A stretch of DNA of 64,000 nucleotides from CBDDEC01 sp965198045 (GCA_965198045.1 CBDAOL010000012.1:186001-250000); one strand, 5' to 3'; positions 1 to 9,508 are shown, counted from the stretch's first letter. Translations and numbers: made by a program. Notes: generated from the letters alone by a model not told the origin.

Positions 1-12
1 CTGATCTGCCCC

Positions 13-715
13 CTACAGCTCATCCACAGCTTTTGACGATATCTCCTGTTCGCCCCACCGCTCCCAGTGGACGACTCGTTCCACCGGGAGGCGCTTGGGT
101 TGAGCCCAACGTCCTCTCGCCGGGTAGCCGAGTGGGATGACCGCCATCACCGCCGCATCCTCCGGCAGCCCCAGAAGTTCGTTGATGGGAAAGATGCCCG
201 ACAACGCACGGCCCATGGTGAACGCCGATCCGATCCCATGTGCGTGGGCCGCCAACATCAGGTTCTGCACGGCGCCGTAGATGAAGCTTCCGATGAGCGC
301 ACCGCTCGCCTGAGTGTCGTCGTATCGCGTGGTGGCGTGCTCGATCACGGGCAGAACGAGCACCGGCGCATCCGCAAGCGTCTCCGCAAGATGCAGGACG
401 GCCCGCTGATTGCTCGCGTCGACCCCGACTTCGCTCTCGGTGACCGTCATCGTCTGCCAGTCGATACGCCGACCCTCGGTGAGTTCTTCGGGTCGAGCCC
501 GATCGTGGCCATATGCCGGCAGGATCGCCTGGCGGTACCAGGTGCTGAGTTGGCGCTTGGTCTCGGGGTCGCGTACGACGCGCCAGACCCACCCCTGGCT
601 GTTGCCGCCGGTCGGCCCGCGGCGCCGCGTCGAGCAACTCCCACAGAATCTCCTCGGGAACAGGGTCGGGTTTCAGGTAGCGGCGCGCCGGCATCGAGTG
701 GATAGCGTCGAGCAC
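13..715 (-). pseudogene. Nitroreductase family protein, frameshifted
   Basis: This is an FMN-dependent nitroreductase-type oxidoreductase. The N-terminal part reads DVLDAIHSMPARRYLKPDP, the usual opening of the family with the basic FMN-phosphate-binding residues. The middle reads GPTGGNSQGWVW and the C-terminal part includes GSFIYGAVQNLMLAAHAHGIG, the second flavin-contacting helix. The two halves lie in different frames, with a one-base slip near 635-645, so it is either a sequencing error or a recent pseudogene. The start is uncertain: a GTG at 715 gives the family-like N-terminus, although the frame is open upstream to about 835. No operon partner is visible. Confidence 0.75.
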
Positions 716-954
716 GTCCAGGGCTTCACGGTCGGGCGAGGATTTGCATCTTTCAGTCTGTATCGGGGCGGAATACGTTTGTGGGACCAATCTAACGGCT
801 GTCGTCGGCCCGTAGCCGGTGAACACGATGCTCAACGTATGTGATAGGCCGATGGGTCGGTTCGCCGTTGGTCATTCTGCTTCAGCCAGCCCTCGGTGCG
901 CTATCTTCGCCCGCGGACGCGTGCTGACGCCGTTCGTCGCCGAGGGAGAGCGCT

Positions 955-1851
955 GTGACCTACCGACCGATGCCGAAGTACGAGACCGGGACCGTCGAGC
1001 TCGGCGATGGGCTCTACGCCTACCTCCAGTGGGACGGCGGCTGGGGCATCAGCAACGCCGGGTTCCTCGACGGCGGCGACGGGCTGCTCGTCATCGACGC
1101 GCTGATGGCACCGACCATGGCGCACAGCTTCGTCTCCGCGATGCGCGATGTCTCCTCGGCGCCGTTTCGCCAGCTCATCAACACGCACATGCACGGCGAC
1201 CACACGAACGGCAACCAGTACATCGAGGGCGCGGAGATCGTGGGGCACGAGCAATGCCGCCAGGAGATGCTCGACGCCGAGGACGCGCGCATCGCCGCAC
1301 AGGCCCAGCGCGATCCGGCGGACCGCGGGCCGCGCCCGGCGTGGATCCAGGACGCGTGGTGGGAGGAGCTCGCCGAGGTGCGGTCGACTCCACCGACCAC
1401 GACCTACGGCGACCGCATGACCCTCCGCTACGGCGACACAGAGGTGCAGCTGCTGCACCACGGGCCTGCCCACACCCTCGGCGACACGCTCGTCTACTTC
1501 CCTCAGTCGAAGACGCTGTTCAGCGGCGACCTCGCTTTCTTCTACGCGATGCCGCTGTGTCGTGGCGACATGGCGAACTGGGTCACGATCTGCGACCTGA
1601 TCGCCGACATGGACGTCGAACGCATCATCCCTGGCCACGGCCCGGTCGGAGGCAAGCGCGAGCTGGAGGACATGCGCGAGTACCTCGCCTTCATGGTTGA
1701 AGAGACGCGCAAGCACTACGACGAGGGCATGACGGCCGACCAGGCCGCCGCCTCGATCGACATCGGCGAATGGGCGAAGTGGCCTGAGTCCGAGCGCAAA
1801 GAGATGAACATCGCCGGCATGTACGCCCGGTGGGATGCCGAGACCGCGTAG
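955..1851 (+). CDS. Metallo-beta-lactamase-fold hydrolase
   Basis: 298-residue MBL-fold metallohydrolase, probably a cytoplasmic hydrolase of the glyoxalase II/SoxH-like type. The zinc motif NTHMHGDHTNGNQ lies near residue 80. Further ligands follow: the His of GPAHTLGD near 165, the Asp of FSGDLAF near 185 and the His of IIPGHGPV near 225. The start is a GTG at 955 preceded by a purine-rich stretch (gagggagag), and it removes an unsupported upstream extension. The F420 enzyme gene follows after 33 nt on the same strand, suggesting a two-gene operon. The substrate cannot be read from the sequence. Confidence 0.88.
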   Translation: MTYRPMPKYETGTVELGDGLYAYLQWDGGWGISNAGFLDGGDGLLVIDALMAPTMAHSFVSAMRDVSSAPFRQLINTHMHGDHTNGNQYIEGAEIVGHEQCRQEMLDAEDARIAAQAQRDPADRGPRPAWIQDAWWEELAEVRSTPPTTTYGDRMTLRYGDTEVQLLHHGPAHTLGDTLVYFPQSKTLFSGDLAFFYAMPLCRGDMANWVTICDLIADMDVERIIPGHGPVGGKRELEDMREYLAFMVEETRKHYDEGMTADQAAASIDIGEWAKWPESERKEMNIAGMYARWDAETA

Positions 1852-1884
1852 TCCCGGCGAGCAGACGCAGCCTGGGGGGAGAAC

Positions 1885-2334
1885 ATGGCCACCGCGCCGC
1901 GCTACGAGATGAGCTTCGGGAAGCGAACGATCAACGCGCTGATGAGCACGCTGGTCCGCCTCGGCGTCGGGCCGGGGAACAGTTGGCTGCTCACCACCGT
2001 CGGCCGCCGCAGCGGGCAGCGCCGCACGACGCCCGTCAACCTCGTCGAGGAGGGCGGCGAGCGCTGGCTCGTGTCTCCCTACGGCACGCGACCGTGGGTC
2101 CTCAACGCCCGCGCCTCCGCCAGCGCCGATCTGCGGCGGGGCCGCAAGCGGGAACGCGTCACCCTCGAGGAGCTCGACGCGACCGCCTCGGCGGCGGTGC
2201 TCAAGAGCTACCTCGCCGCCAACTCGATCACCGCACCCTACTTCGACGCCACGCGGGACTCGGACCTCGCGGCGTTCGAGACAGAGGCGTCGCGCCATCC
2301 GACGTTCCGCATCACCTCGAACGAGACGGGCTGA
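1885..2334 (+). CDS. Deazaflavin (F420)-dependent nitroreductase, Ddn family
   Basis: 149-residue split-barrel protein of the Ddn/DUF385 family, members of which use reduced cofactor F420 to reduce quinones or nitro compounds. Diagnostic segments are SWLLTTVGRRSGQRRTTPVN (residues about 33-52) and WLVSPYGTRPWVLNARA (about 60-77), together forming the F420-binding face. The length is normal for the family. A GGGGAG ribosome-binding site precedes the ATG. With the two LLM-class enzymes in this window it suggests an F420-using organism, but no F420 biosynthesis gene is present here. Confidence 0.85.
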   Translation: MATAPRYEMSFGKRTINALMSTLVRLGVGPGNSWLLTTVGRRSGQRRTTPVNLVEEGGERWLVSPYGTRPWVLNARASASADLRRGRKRERVTLEELDATASAAVLKSYLAANSITAPYFDATRDSDLAAFETEASRHPTFRITSNETG

Positions 2335-2653
2335 GCGGACAGCTGCCCGATGCGTGGTGTGTTCGGAGCAGCCGGCTGGCGGATTCTTGTACCTTCTTTA
2401 CTCCTTGCTGATGCCGAACTGTGTCAAACCTGCACGACTTTCGAGGCGAGTCCCGTAAAGCTCAGGATCCCTATGCGAATCGGGTATCGAAGGATTCCGT
2501 GCAGGTTGCTATGGCGGATGCATGGCCACCACACCGGGACCTCAGACCCTCACCCACTACGGTCCGACAACGGCTGAGACTCTCGACATCGACAGTCCCG
2601 CTGTCAGCGTCGATGACGTCATAGCGCCGCGTTCGAGGCGGGACCGGTTGCCG

Positions 2654-3169
2654 GTGAGCATTCGCGCCTATACCGCCGCCGACTGGCCGGCCGTGGAGGC
2701 GCTGGTGGTCGGGATGCTTGAGCAGGAGTTCATCGGGCTCCGCCTCGAGGATCGCCGGCTCCTCAGCGAGCTGGAGCACGACTACGGGCGCGAGACGCTG
2801 CTGATGGCAGTGAGCCAGGCCGAGCAGAGCGCGGGCGTCGTCGGGTTCATCGCGCTCAAGACCGACAGCGCTCGCATCGGGCGCGTTGAGGTGCTGACCG
2901 CTGGACCCGACGAGCGCCGGCAGGGCGTCGCCACCGCGTTGCTTGACGCCGCACTCGAGCATGCGTCACGTCGAGGCTTCGACGACCTGATCCTGGACGC
3001 GCCGCGCCGCGGCGACGATGCCGCCGCTGGATTCCTCGATGTCACGGGCTTCCGCCTGATGGCGGTCACCCTCCACACATCGATTTACAGCCGTGGTGTC
3101 GAAGAGCCGATCGGCCCGCTGCCAGAGCGTGAGCCTCCGGCTAGCGATCGACCCCGACCACCACGTTGA
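2654..3169 (+). CDS. GNAT-family N-acetyltransferase
   Basis: GCN5-related acetyltransferase that moves an acetyl group from acetyl-CoA to an unknown amine. The protein opens with the family-typical SIRAYTAADWPAVEAL. The acetyl-CoA pyrophosphate loop is VEVLTAGPDERRQGVATALL (about residues 77-96), followed by the C-terminal strand ILDAPRRGDDAAAGFLDVTGF. I chose the GTG at 2654 because the 44 residues from the upstream in-frame ATG at 2522 lie outside the fold. That ATG remains possible. The 3' end overlaps the convergent monooxygenase gene by 29 bp. Confidence 0.78.
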   Translation: MSIRAYTAADWPAVEALVVGMLEQEFIGLRLEDRRLLSELEHDYGRETLLMAVSQAEQSAGVVGFIALKTDSARIGRVEVLTAGPDERRQGVATALLDAALEHASRRGFDDLILDAPRRGDDAAAGFLDVTGFRLMAVTLHTSIYSRGVEEPIGPLPEREPPASDRPRPPR

Positions 3170-3443
3170 GCTTGATGATCTCCGGCCGCCCGCCGGCGAT
3201 GCCACGCAGCGAGCCGCCGAACGCGGCCATGTGCTCGGTCTGGCCGTGGGCCTGCAGCGCGTCTTCGCTGTCGTACTGTTCGTACAGATAGAACTTGTGA
3301 GGATCGCTCTCGGACGTGTGCAGTGTGTAGGCGGCCACTCCGGGCTCGTTCGAGTCCACGTCGGCGACCATTTTCTCGATCGCGGCGCGCATCTCATCGG
3401 CTTTGCCCTCGGCGGCGGTCAGGATGGCGAGCTGGGTGATCAC
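3141..3443 (-). CDS. Antibiotic biosynthesis monooxygenase (ABM) domain protein
   Basis: 100-residue single-domain ferredoxin-like protein of the ABM/YgiN type. These are dimeric, cofactor-free monooxygenases acting on quinol-like substrates. Recognisable parts are the first strand and helix ITQLAILTAAEGKADEMRAA, the central PGVAAYTLHTSESDPHKFYL and the YEQYDSEDALQAH helix. The whole domain is present with no extension. It ends inside the convergent GNAT gene (29-bp overlap) and may be transcribed from the region before 3443. The substrate is unknown. Confidence 0.8.
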   Translation of the reverse strand: MITQLAILTAAEGKADEMRAAIEKMVADVDSNEPGVAAYTLHTSESDPHKFYLYEQYDSEDALQAHGQTEHMAAFGGSLRGIAGGRPEIIKLNVVVGVDR

Positions 3444-3501
3444 TACTCATGCCTTTCGTCGTGTGCGACCTCGAAGATGCGGATTCTAACCGCCTTGCGC
3501 G

Positions 3502-5118
3502 CTACATCGGCGGCAGCGGCGGCCGGCGATGCCACACGTCGAGCGAGCGCTCGAGCGAGCGTCCGAGGCGGAGCAGCGCGTCCTCGCCGAAGAGCCTGCC
3601 CCAGAGGGTGAGGCCGGTGGGGAGGCGCTTGCGGTCGATGCCGGACCGCAGGCTCAGCGAGGGATGGCCGGTGAAGTTCGTGAGCGCCAGCAACGGGTCA
3701 CCCGGCGCGGGCGGACGCGAGGCCGAGATCACGGCGTCGAGGGCGTTCTCCTCGAACAGCTCATGCATCTCCTCCATCGCCCGCCGCCGCAGCCGGTCGG
3801 CCTGCATGAGCTCGACCGCGGGCACGAAGCGGGCGCGGCGGAAGATGTTGGGCCAGGCCTCATCGCCCTGACTCGTCAGCTCGGCGTCCCGCCCGCTGCG
3901 CGTGAGGTCGTCGAACGACGTCGCCGCTTCGACCCAGAGGATCGGTATCAGTGCCTCCGGGCGGATGGAGGGCAAGGCGATCGGCACGACCTCGACGCCC
4001 GCGGCGCGTAACGCGCGGACCGCACGGCGCTGCGTCGTGTCAGTCTGCTTCGCGCGGAACGAGGAGGCGATGTAGCCCACCCTCGCACCGCGGACGCTGC
4101 GGCGGCGGCCGTCGTAGCTGAGTGGAGCATCGATCAGCGAGACATCGGGCGTGGGCTCATCCTCCGCGTCGGGGCCGGCGATGGCCTCGAGCACGAGGGC
4201 GGCGTCCTCGACCGAACGCGTGATCGGCCCCAGTTTGTCCATCGACCAGGAGAGCGCCATAGCGCCGGCGCGCGAGACACGGCCGAAGGTCGGGCGGAGC
4301 CCTACGGCGCCGCAGGTCGTCGAGGGCGAGACGATGCTGCCCAGCGTCTCCGAGCCGATAGCGAAACCCACCAGGCCGGCCGCAACCGCCGAGGCGGACC
4401 CGGCGGAGGAGCCGCTCGAACCTTGGCGACGGTTCCATGGATTGCGGGTGCGACCGCCGAACCAAACATCGCCGTTGGCGAGCGCGCCGAGCGTCAGCTT
4501 CGCGACCAGGATGGCGCCCGCCTCCTCGAGGCGTCGCACGACCGCTGCGTCCCGGTCCGCCACCCGCTCGCGGTAGGGCGCCGCGCCCCACGTGGTCGCG
4601 ACGTCAGCGGTGTCGAGCAGGTCCTTCGCGCCCCACGGGATGCCGTGCAGCGGACCGCGGTAGCGTCCGGCCGCGATCTCCTCGTCCGCCTGCCGCGCGG
4701 CGGCGAGCGCAGAGTCCTCGAGGAGTGTGACCACGCAGTGCAGGTTCCGGTCGTAGCGCTTCAGGCGGCGCAGGTAGATCGAGGTCAGGCGCTCGCTGGT
4801 GAGCCGGCCGCGCTCGATCCAGGCCGAGAGCCACGCGACGGGCGCATAGGCGATGTCCTCGTCGTTCGCAGGGAGGCGTGGCGCGCCGGCGGGCGCTCGC
4901 ACGAAGCGCCCGTCGCCGTAGTCGTACGCGACGCCCGGTAGCCGCGGGTCGAAGCGGGTGGCCGGCGCCTCGCCGTTGGCGAAAGCGGCTGCGCGCACGG
5001 TCTCGTATCCGGCGAGGTAGCCCTCGAACGCGCTGAGGGCCTGCCGGCGCTGCTGCACGCTGAACTCGAGGCCGGCGAGCTGTTGCGCCTCGCCGAGCGT
5101 TCGCACTGTGATAGCCAT
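3502..5118 (-). CDS. Amidase (amidase-signature family)
   Basis: 538-residue amidase-signature enzyme hydrolysing C-N amide bonds, related to GatA and allophanate/aryl-acylamidases. The catalytic Lys is in GIPWGAKDLLDTAD (about residue 160). The Gly/Ser-rich signature GSSGSSAGSASAVAAGLVG and the following IGSETLGSIVSPS supply the cis-Ser and nucleophile Ser. About 140 residues before the signature is longer than GatA and resembles stand-alone amidases. The ATG at 5118 (MAITVRT) was chosen because upstream sequence has no domain and belongs to the divergent promoter region shared with the gamma-glutamyltransferase at 5270. The pairing suggests related peptide or amide catabolism. Confidence 0.88.
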   Translation of the reverse strand: MAITVRTLGEAQQLAGLEFSVQQRRQALSAFEGYLAGYETVRAAAFANGEAPATRFDPRLPGVAYDYGDGRFVRAPAGAPRLPANDEDIAYAPVAWLSAWIERGRLTSERLTSIYLRRLKRYDRNLHCVVTLLEDSALAAARQADEEIAAGRYRGPLHGIPWGAKDLLDTADVATTWGAAPYRERVADRDAAVVRRLEEAGAILVAKLTLGALANGDVWFGGRTRNPWNRRQGSSGSSAGSASAVAAGLVGFAIGSETLGSIVSPSTTCGAVGLRPTFGRVSRAGAMALSWSMDKLGPITRSVEDAALVLEAIAGPDAEDEPTPDVSLIDAPLSYDGRRRSVRGARVGYIASSFRAKQTDTTQRRAVRALRAAGVEVVPIALPSIRPEALIPILWVEAATSFDDLTRSGRDAELTSQGDEAWPNIFRRARFVPAVELMQADRLRRRAMEEMHELFEENALDAVISASRPPAPGDPLLALTNFTGHPSLSLRSGIDRKRLPTGLTLWGRLFGEDALLRLGRSLERSLDVWHRRPPLPPM

Positions 5119-5269
5119 CGCATCGCTCCTTGTGGTGGTCGCGGCGCCCCACTCGGACACCTCGTGGCGAGCGCGATGGTACGTCGAGGGCGCGTCGTGC
5201 GGACCACGCTGTCGCGATGTGCTACGAAGGATGCGCCGGACGGTCCGGCTAGAGACGAGGGCCAGGGGC
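5119..5269. promoter_or_regulatory. Divergent intergenic region amidase / gamma-glutamyltransferase
   Basis: A 151-bp gap between two divergently transcribed genes must hold both promoters. I see no clear -35/-10 pair or strong palindrome, so no operator is claimed. The agagacgagg...ggggc stretch just before 5270 is purine-rich and may serve as the ribosome-binding site of the right-hand gene. Confidence 0.4.
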
Positions 5270-6913
5270 ATGGCCGATACGGAACTGCGCTTCGAGTCGC
5301 GGCGCTCGCCGGTGCTGGCGCGCCGCGGGATGGTCGCGACGAGCCAGCCACTGGGCGCACAGGCCGGTGTCGAGGTGCTGCAGGCCGGTGGCAACGCCGC
5401 CGACGCGGCCGTCGCGACCGCAGCCGCGATGAACGTGGTCGAGCCGAACATGACCGGCATCGGTGGCGACTGCTTCGCGCTCTACTTCGACGCATCGACG
5501 AAGCGGGTGCACGCGGTCAACGGCAGCGGACGCTCGCCGGCGGCGCTCACGATCGAGGCGCTGGCGGAGCGCGGAATCACGGGCGAGCTGCCTCGCTTCA
5601 GCCCGCACACCGTTACGGTACCGGGCGCCGCCGCCGGGTGGTGCGACACCGTCGAGCGTCACGGCCGGCTGAGCATGTCCGAGGTGCTGGCGCCTTCCGT
5701 TCGGCTGGCCGAGGAGGGCTTCCCCGTCTCGCCGATCATCTCCCAGCAGTGGGCCGCGCAGGTGCAACGACTCGACGACGCCTCACCCAACGGGGGCGAG
5801 CTGCTGATCGACGGCCACGCGCCCGAACCCGGCGAGATCTGGCGCAACGAGGCCCTTGCCGGGGTCTTCCGAGCGCTCGCCGAGGGCGCTTCTAGCGCGT
5901 TCTACGAGGGTGCGCCGGGCGCGGCGATCGTCGAAGTGCTGCGTGACCTCGACAGCCTGATGACGGCCGACGACCTCGCTGCGCACGAGTCCACGTTCGA
6001 GGACCCGATCTCGACGACCTACCGCGGCTATCGCGTCTACGAATGTGCGCCGAACGGGCAGGGGCTGACCGCCCTGATCGCCCTCAACATCGTCGAGGGC
6101 TTCGATCTGGCCTCGATGGATCAGCGATCGGCGTCGTACCAGCACCTGCTGATCGAGGCGATTCGGCTGGCGTTCGAGGACGCGCGCCGCTGCATCGCCG
6201 ACCCGGCGCTGCACGAGGTGCCGGTCGAGGCGTTGTTGTCGAAGGACTACGCGGCCAGCCGGAGGGCCGCGATCAACCCCGAGATTTCGATGGTCGACCC
6301 GTTGCGGGGATCTCCGATGCGGTGGACCGACACGGTCTACCTGACGGTCGTCGACGGCGACGGCAATGCCTGCTCGTTCATCGACAGCAACTACAACGGG
6401 TTCGGCACCGCGATCGTGCCGCGCGGCATGGGGTTCACGCTGCAGAACCGCGGCGCCGGCTTCGTGCTCGACCCCGCACATCCGAACCGCGTCGAGGGTG
6501 GAAAACGCCCGTACCACACGATCATCCCCGCGATGAGCACCTACGAGGACGGCGAGCACGCCGGTGAGCTGCACGCCTCCTTCGGCGTGATGGGGGGCTG
6601 GCACCAGCCGCAGGGTCACCTGCAGGTCATGACCAACATGGTCGACCACGGCATGGACCCGCAGGCCGCGCTGGACGCGCCACGATTCTCGATCCCGGCG
6701 GACCCACCTCGGGGCACGGTGCTGCTCGAGGAGCACCTGCCGATCGAGACGCAGAGCGCGCTGGCACTGATGGGCCACGCGGTCTCGCCGGCCGCGGGCG
6801 GTCGCCGTCTGGATCCGTTCGGCAAGGGGCAGATCATCGTGCGTGACCCCGCCACGGGCGTCCTCTGGGGCGGCTCCGACCCCCGTGGTGATGGCGCGGC
6901 GATCGGCTACTAG
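5270..6913 (+). CDS. ggt: Gamma-glutamyltransferase family protein
   Basis: 547-residue Ntn-hydrolase of the gamma-glutamyltranspeptidase family, which cleaves gamma-glutamyl amides such as glutathione. The N-terminal signature GVEVLQAGGNAADAAVATAA and EPNMTGIGGDCF are typical. The autoprocessing site lies at about DTVYLTVVDGDGNACSFI (residue 360), where the conserved Thr becomes the N-terminal nucleophile of the small subunit. Downstream GFGTAIVPRGMGF and the C-terminal GGSDPRGDG complete the family pattern. No signal peptide is evident, so it may act in the cytoplasm as cephalosporin-acylase-like members do. The dehydrogenase gene follows 27 bp later, probably in the same operon. Confidence 0.88.
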   Translation: MADTELRFESRRSPVLARRGMVATSQPLGAQAGVEVLQAGGNAADAAVATAAAMNVVEPNMTGIGGDCFALYFDASTKRVHAVNGSGRSPAALTIEALAERGITGELPRFSPHTVTVPGAAAGWCDTVERHGRLSMSEVLAPSVRLAEEGFPVSPIISQQWAAQVQRLDDASPNGGELLIDGHAPEPGEIWRNEALAGVFRALAEGASSAFYEGAPGAAIVEVLRDLDSLMTADDLAAHESTFEDPISTTYRGYRVYECAPNGQGLTALIALNIVEGFDLASMDQRSASYQHLLIEAIRLAFEDARRCIADPALHEVPVEALLSKDYAASRRAAINPEISMVDPLRGSPMRWTDTVYLTVVDGDGNACSFIDSNYNGFGTAIVPRGMGFTLQNRGAGFVLDPAHPNRVEGGKRPYHTIIPAMSTYEDGEHAGELHASFGVMGGWHQPQGHLQVMTNMVDHGMDPQAALDAPRFSIPADPPRGTVLLEEHLPIETQSALALMGHAVSPAAGGRRLDPFGKGQIIVRDPATGVLWGGSDPRGDGAAIGY

Positions 6914-6940
6914 CGGGGTGCGAGGGTGAGAGAGGGCGCC

Positions 6941-7798
6941 ATGTCTGAACCGGGCACGATCGGACTGCTGCATCCCGGCCAGATGGGCTCGGCCGTCGGC
7001 GGCCACGCCGTAGCGGCCGGGCGGCGCGTCGTCTGGGCCTCGGACGGTCGCAGCGAGGCCAGCGAGGCGCGGGCGAACGCCGACGGGCTCGAGGATCTCG
7101 ACTGGGTGAACGGCGTCGTCAACCAGAGCGAGCTGATCCTGTCGATCTGCCCACCCGCCGCCGCCGAGGAGGTGGCGCGGGAGGTGGCGGACCTGGGCTA
7201 CGGTGGCCTCTACGCCGACTGCAACGCCGTCGCGCCGGCGACGGCGCGCAGCGTCGCAGCGATCGTCCAGGCCGCGGGCGCGACGTACGTCGATGGCGGC
7301 ATCATCGGCGGGCCACCGCGACGCGCAGGCACGACTCGCCTCTACCTCTCGGGCAGCGGAGCGCGCAAGACCAGGTCGCTGCTCGGCGAAGGGCCCCTCG
7401 AGGTGATCCCGATCGAGGGCGGCCCCGGCGCCGCCTCGGCGGTGAAGATGGCATACGCGGCGTGGACCAAAGGCACTTCGGCGCTGCTGGCCGACATCCA
7501 CGCGCTGGCTCTGGCGGAGGGCGTGCACGACGACCTCGTGCGCGAGTGGGCGCGGTCGCAGCCGGAGCTGCTCGCACGCTCCGATCGAGGCCTCCCGGCC
7601 GCCGCCGCGAAGGCGTGGCGGTTCGTCGGCGAGATGGAGGAGATAGCGAAGACGTTCAGCGATAGCGGCCTCCCGGATGGATTCCACCTCGCCGCCGCCG
7701 AGGTGTACCGTCGCCTCGAGCGGTTCAAGGACGACCCGGACGCCCCGGGTGGCGCCGACCTGGCGCAGCACCTGCTGCCGGAGGCCCCCTCGGATTAG
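6941..7798 (+). CDS. NAD(P)-dependent 6-phosphogluconate/3-hydroxyisobutyrate dehydrogenase-like protein
   Basis: About 285-residue reductase of the beta-hydroxyacid dehydrogenase superfamily with a DUF1932-type C-terminal domain. The Rossmann start is IGLLHPGQMGSAVGGHAVAAG (GxxxxG with a Pro in the loop). ILSICPPAAAEEVA and GGIIGGPPRRAG match the substrate loop region, and SAVKMAYAAWTKGTSALLADI carries the catalytic Lys. The ATG at 6941 follows a GAGAGAGG ribosome-binding site. A GTG at 6926 would add five residues. It is co-directional with and close behind ggt. The physiological substrate is not evident. Confidence 0.8.
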   Translation: MSEPGTIGLLHPGQMGSAVGGHAVAAGRRVVWASDGRSEASEARANADGLEDLDWVNGVVNQSELILSICPPAAAEEVAREVADLGYGGLYADCNAVAPATARSVAAIVQAAGATYVDGGIIGGPPRRAGTTRLYLSGSGARKTRSLLGEGPLEVIPIEGGPGAASAVKMAYAAWTKGTSALLADIHALALAEGVHDDLVREWARSQPELLARSDRGLPAAAAKAWRFVGEMEEIAKTFSDSGLPDGFHLAAAEVYRRLERFKDDPDAPGGADLAQHLLPEAPSD

Positions 7799-7851
7799 CG
7801 CGCATATACTGGCGCGCCAGTGGCGAGTTACGGATCCCGAGGAGGCGCGCG

Positions 7852-8277
7852 ATGCCGGGCAGTCTGACGCCGGACGAGGTCAACGAGTTCCTGGACGGCC
7901 GGTCGGGATGGATCACCCTGACCACGCAGTCGCCGAGCGGGTACCCACACTCGGTGCCGATCGGGTACTTCCGGCGCGGCGACGACATCTACATCGGCTG
8001 TCGGGCCCCCATTCAGAATACTCGCAACATCGAGCGCAACCCGAAGGTATCGCTGATGCTCGAGAGCGGCGGGTCGATGCAGGACATCAAGGGCCTGCTG
8101 ATCCAGGGTGACGCTGCGCTCGTCCTCGACGATGCGGAACGCCTCGAACTGATGCGCGCGGGCGCGACCGCCCGCGGGGTTGCCGAGGGCGATCTGCCCA
8201 CCGAGGCTGCGCCGGGCGGCGCGTACATCCAGGTGCAGCCTCGGCATTACGTCTCGTGGGACTACTCGAAGAGCTGA
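7852..8277 (+). CDS. Pyridoxamine 5'-phosphate oxidase-like flavin/F420-binding protein
   Basis: 141-residue split-barrel protein of the PNPOx-like superfamily (FMN- or F420-dependent reductases). The pattern WITLTTQSPSGYPHSVPIGY (residues about 21-40), IYIGCRAPIQNTRNIERNPK (about 47-66) and VSLMLESG is characteristic. The C-terminal QPRHYVSWDYSK is common in small F420-dependent members. It lies 53 bp after the dehydrogenase gene on the same strand, with a GAGGAG-like ribosome-binding site. Flavin versus F420 use cannot be decided from sequence alone. Confidence 0.78.
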   Translation: MPGSLTPDEVNEFLDGRSGWITLTTQSPSGYPHSVPIGYFRRGDDIYIGCRAPIQNTRNIERNPKVSLMLESGGSMQDIKGLLIQGDAALVLDDAERLELMRAGATARGVAEGDLPTEAAPGGAYIQVQPRHYVSWDYSKS

Positions 8278-8435
8278 CCGCGCATGTACGCCGGCGCTCT
8301 TGCGTGCGCTGGTTACCTGCGCCTGTAACGCCAGTTACGGCAGACATTGTGGTGACGCGAGAAGCTTGTTTGGGGGTGAGATACGTCCTCCCTCGCCCCC
8401 ACCTTGAACCCAACGCCGGCAGGGGAGCGCGACCG

Positions 8436-8747
8436 ATGGCACAGGCACATCGTCCCAAGACCGATGCGCCCGCACCGGCTTCACCCAATGGAGCCGCCTC
8501 GCTGACCCTGTACGTCGAGGAGGGCTGCCGCGCCTGTTCGCACGCGCTGGAGGTCCTGGGGCGCATCCAACAGGAGTTTCCCGCGCTCGAGACCAGCACC
8601 ATCGATCTGGGGAGCGTATCCTCACGGGAGATTCCGAACGGGGTCTTTGCGGCGCCGACGTTTGTTCTTGACGGCGAGGTCATCTCACTCGGGACCCCGA
8701 CATGGGAGCGGATTGCGCCGCTGCTACGAAGCGCGCTCAACACATGA
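8436..8747 (+). CDS. Thioredoxin/glutaredoxin-like small redox protein
   Basis: 103-residue thioredoxin-fold protein. After a 25-residue polar, Ala/Pro-rich start comes SLTLYVEEGCRACSHALEVL with a CxxC (C-R-A-C) redox site, then FAAPTFVLDGEVISLGTPT, whose cis-Pro (APTFV) completes the active site. An AGGGGAG ribosome-binding site supports the ATG at 8436. The frame is open further upstream, without support. It sits directly before a Crp/Fnr regulator and about 1 kb before the Sec-containing thioredoxin-like lipoprotein, so this looks like a small redox group. It uses Cys, unlike that lipoprotein. Confidence 0.75.
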   Translation: MAQAHRPKTDAPAPASPNGAASLTLYVEEGCRACSHALEVLGRIQQEFPALETSTIDLGSVSSREIPNGVFAAPTFVLDGEVISLGTPTWERIAPLLRSALNT

Positions 8748-8809
8748 CGGCGCGCCCTCCGAACACCCACCTCTCGGAGACGCACGCTCAGCACAGGCAA
8801 GGGGCGGCC

Positions 8810-9508
8810 ATGGTTGCCAGTCGCGAGTGGACCGAAGCTCAGCGCACGAAAGTGGCGTACCTCGTCGAAGCTGAACTCTTCCGTGGCCTCAACGCGGAAG
8901 ACATGGCGGAGATCGAGCGTTCCACCTCGATGACCACGACTCCACGAGGGACGGTCTTCTTCTCGCCCGAAGAGGCGACGGAGGTGCTGTTCATCGTCAA
9001 AAAGGGCCGCGTCAACCTCTACCGTGTCACCGAGGAGGGCAAGAAACTCGTCACGGCCACGATCGAGCCCGGCTCGGTCTTCGGCGAGATGTCGTTGATC
9101 GGCCAGGGGATGCATGGCACATTCGCGGAGGCCGCGGACGAGTGCACGCTCTGCGTCATGTCTCGCACCGACGTCGAGCGCCTGATCCGCGACCACCCGG
9201 AGGTCTCACTCTCGCTCCTGGAGGTGATGGCGAGGCGCCTGACGGACGCCGAGGATCGCCTGGCCGAGGTCGCTTACAAGTCGGTCCCCGCTCGCATCGC
9301 AACGACGCTGCTGCGCCTCGCCGGCGGCGAGAACGAGCCGGTGAGGCTGTCCCACCAGGATATTGCCGATATGGTCGGCACCTACCGTGAGACCACCACC
9401 CGCATCCTGAACGAGCTGCGCACTGACGGTCTGCTCGACCTCAAGCGCATGCAGATCTCGATCGTGGACGTCGAGGGTGTGCGCGGAATAGCGAACGAGG
9501 CGGTCTAG
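8810..9508 (+). CDS. Crp/Fnr-family transcriptional regulator
   Basis: 232-residue regulator. The N-terminal cyclic-nucleotide-binding-type beta barrel contains TTTPRGTVFFSPEEATEVLF and the PGSVFGEMSLIGQGM turn. The C-terminal winged helix includes LSHQDIADMVGTYRETTTRI (about residues 182-201), the Crp-type recognition helix. The cysteines (ADECTLCVM, near residue 110) are not arranged as an Fnr iron-sulfur site, so the ligand is unknown. An AAGGGGCGG ribosome-binding site precedes the ATG at 8810. Neighbouring redox genes make them plausible targets, but this is inference. Confidence 0.88.
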   Translation: MVASREWTEAQRTKVAYLVEAELFRGLNAEDMAEIERSTSMTTTPRGTVFFSPEEATEVLFIVKKGRVNLYRVTEEGKKLVTATIEPGSVFGEMSLIGQGMHGTFAEAADECTLCVMSRTDVERLIRDHPEVSLSLLEVMARRLTDAEDRLAEVAYKSVPARIATTLLRLAGGENEPVRLSHQDIADMVGTYRETTTRILNELRTDGLLDLKRMQISIVDVEGVRGIANEAV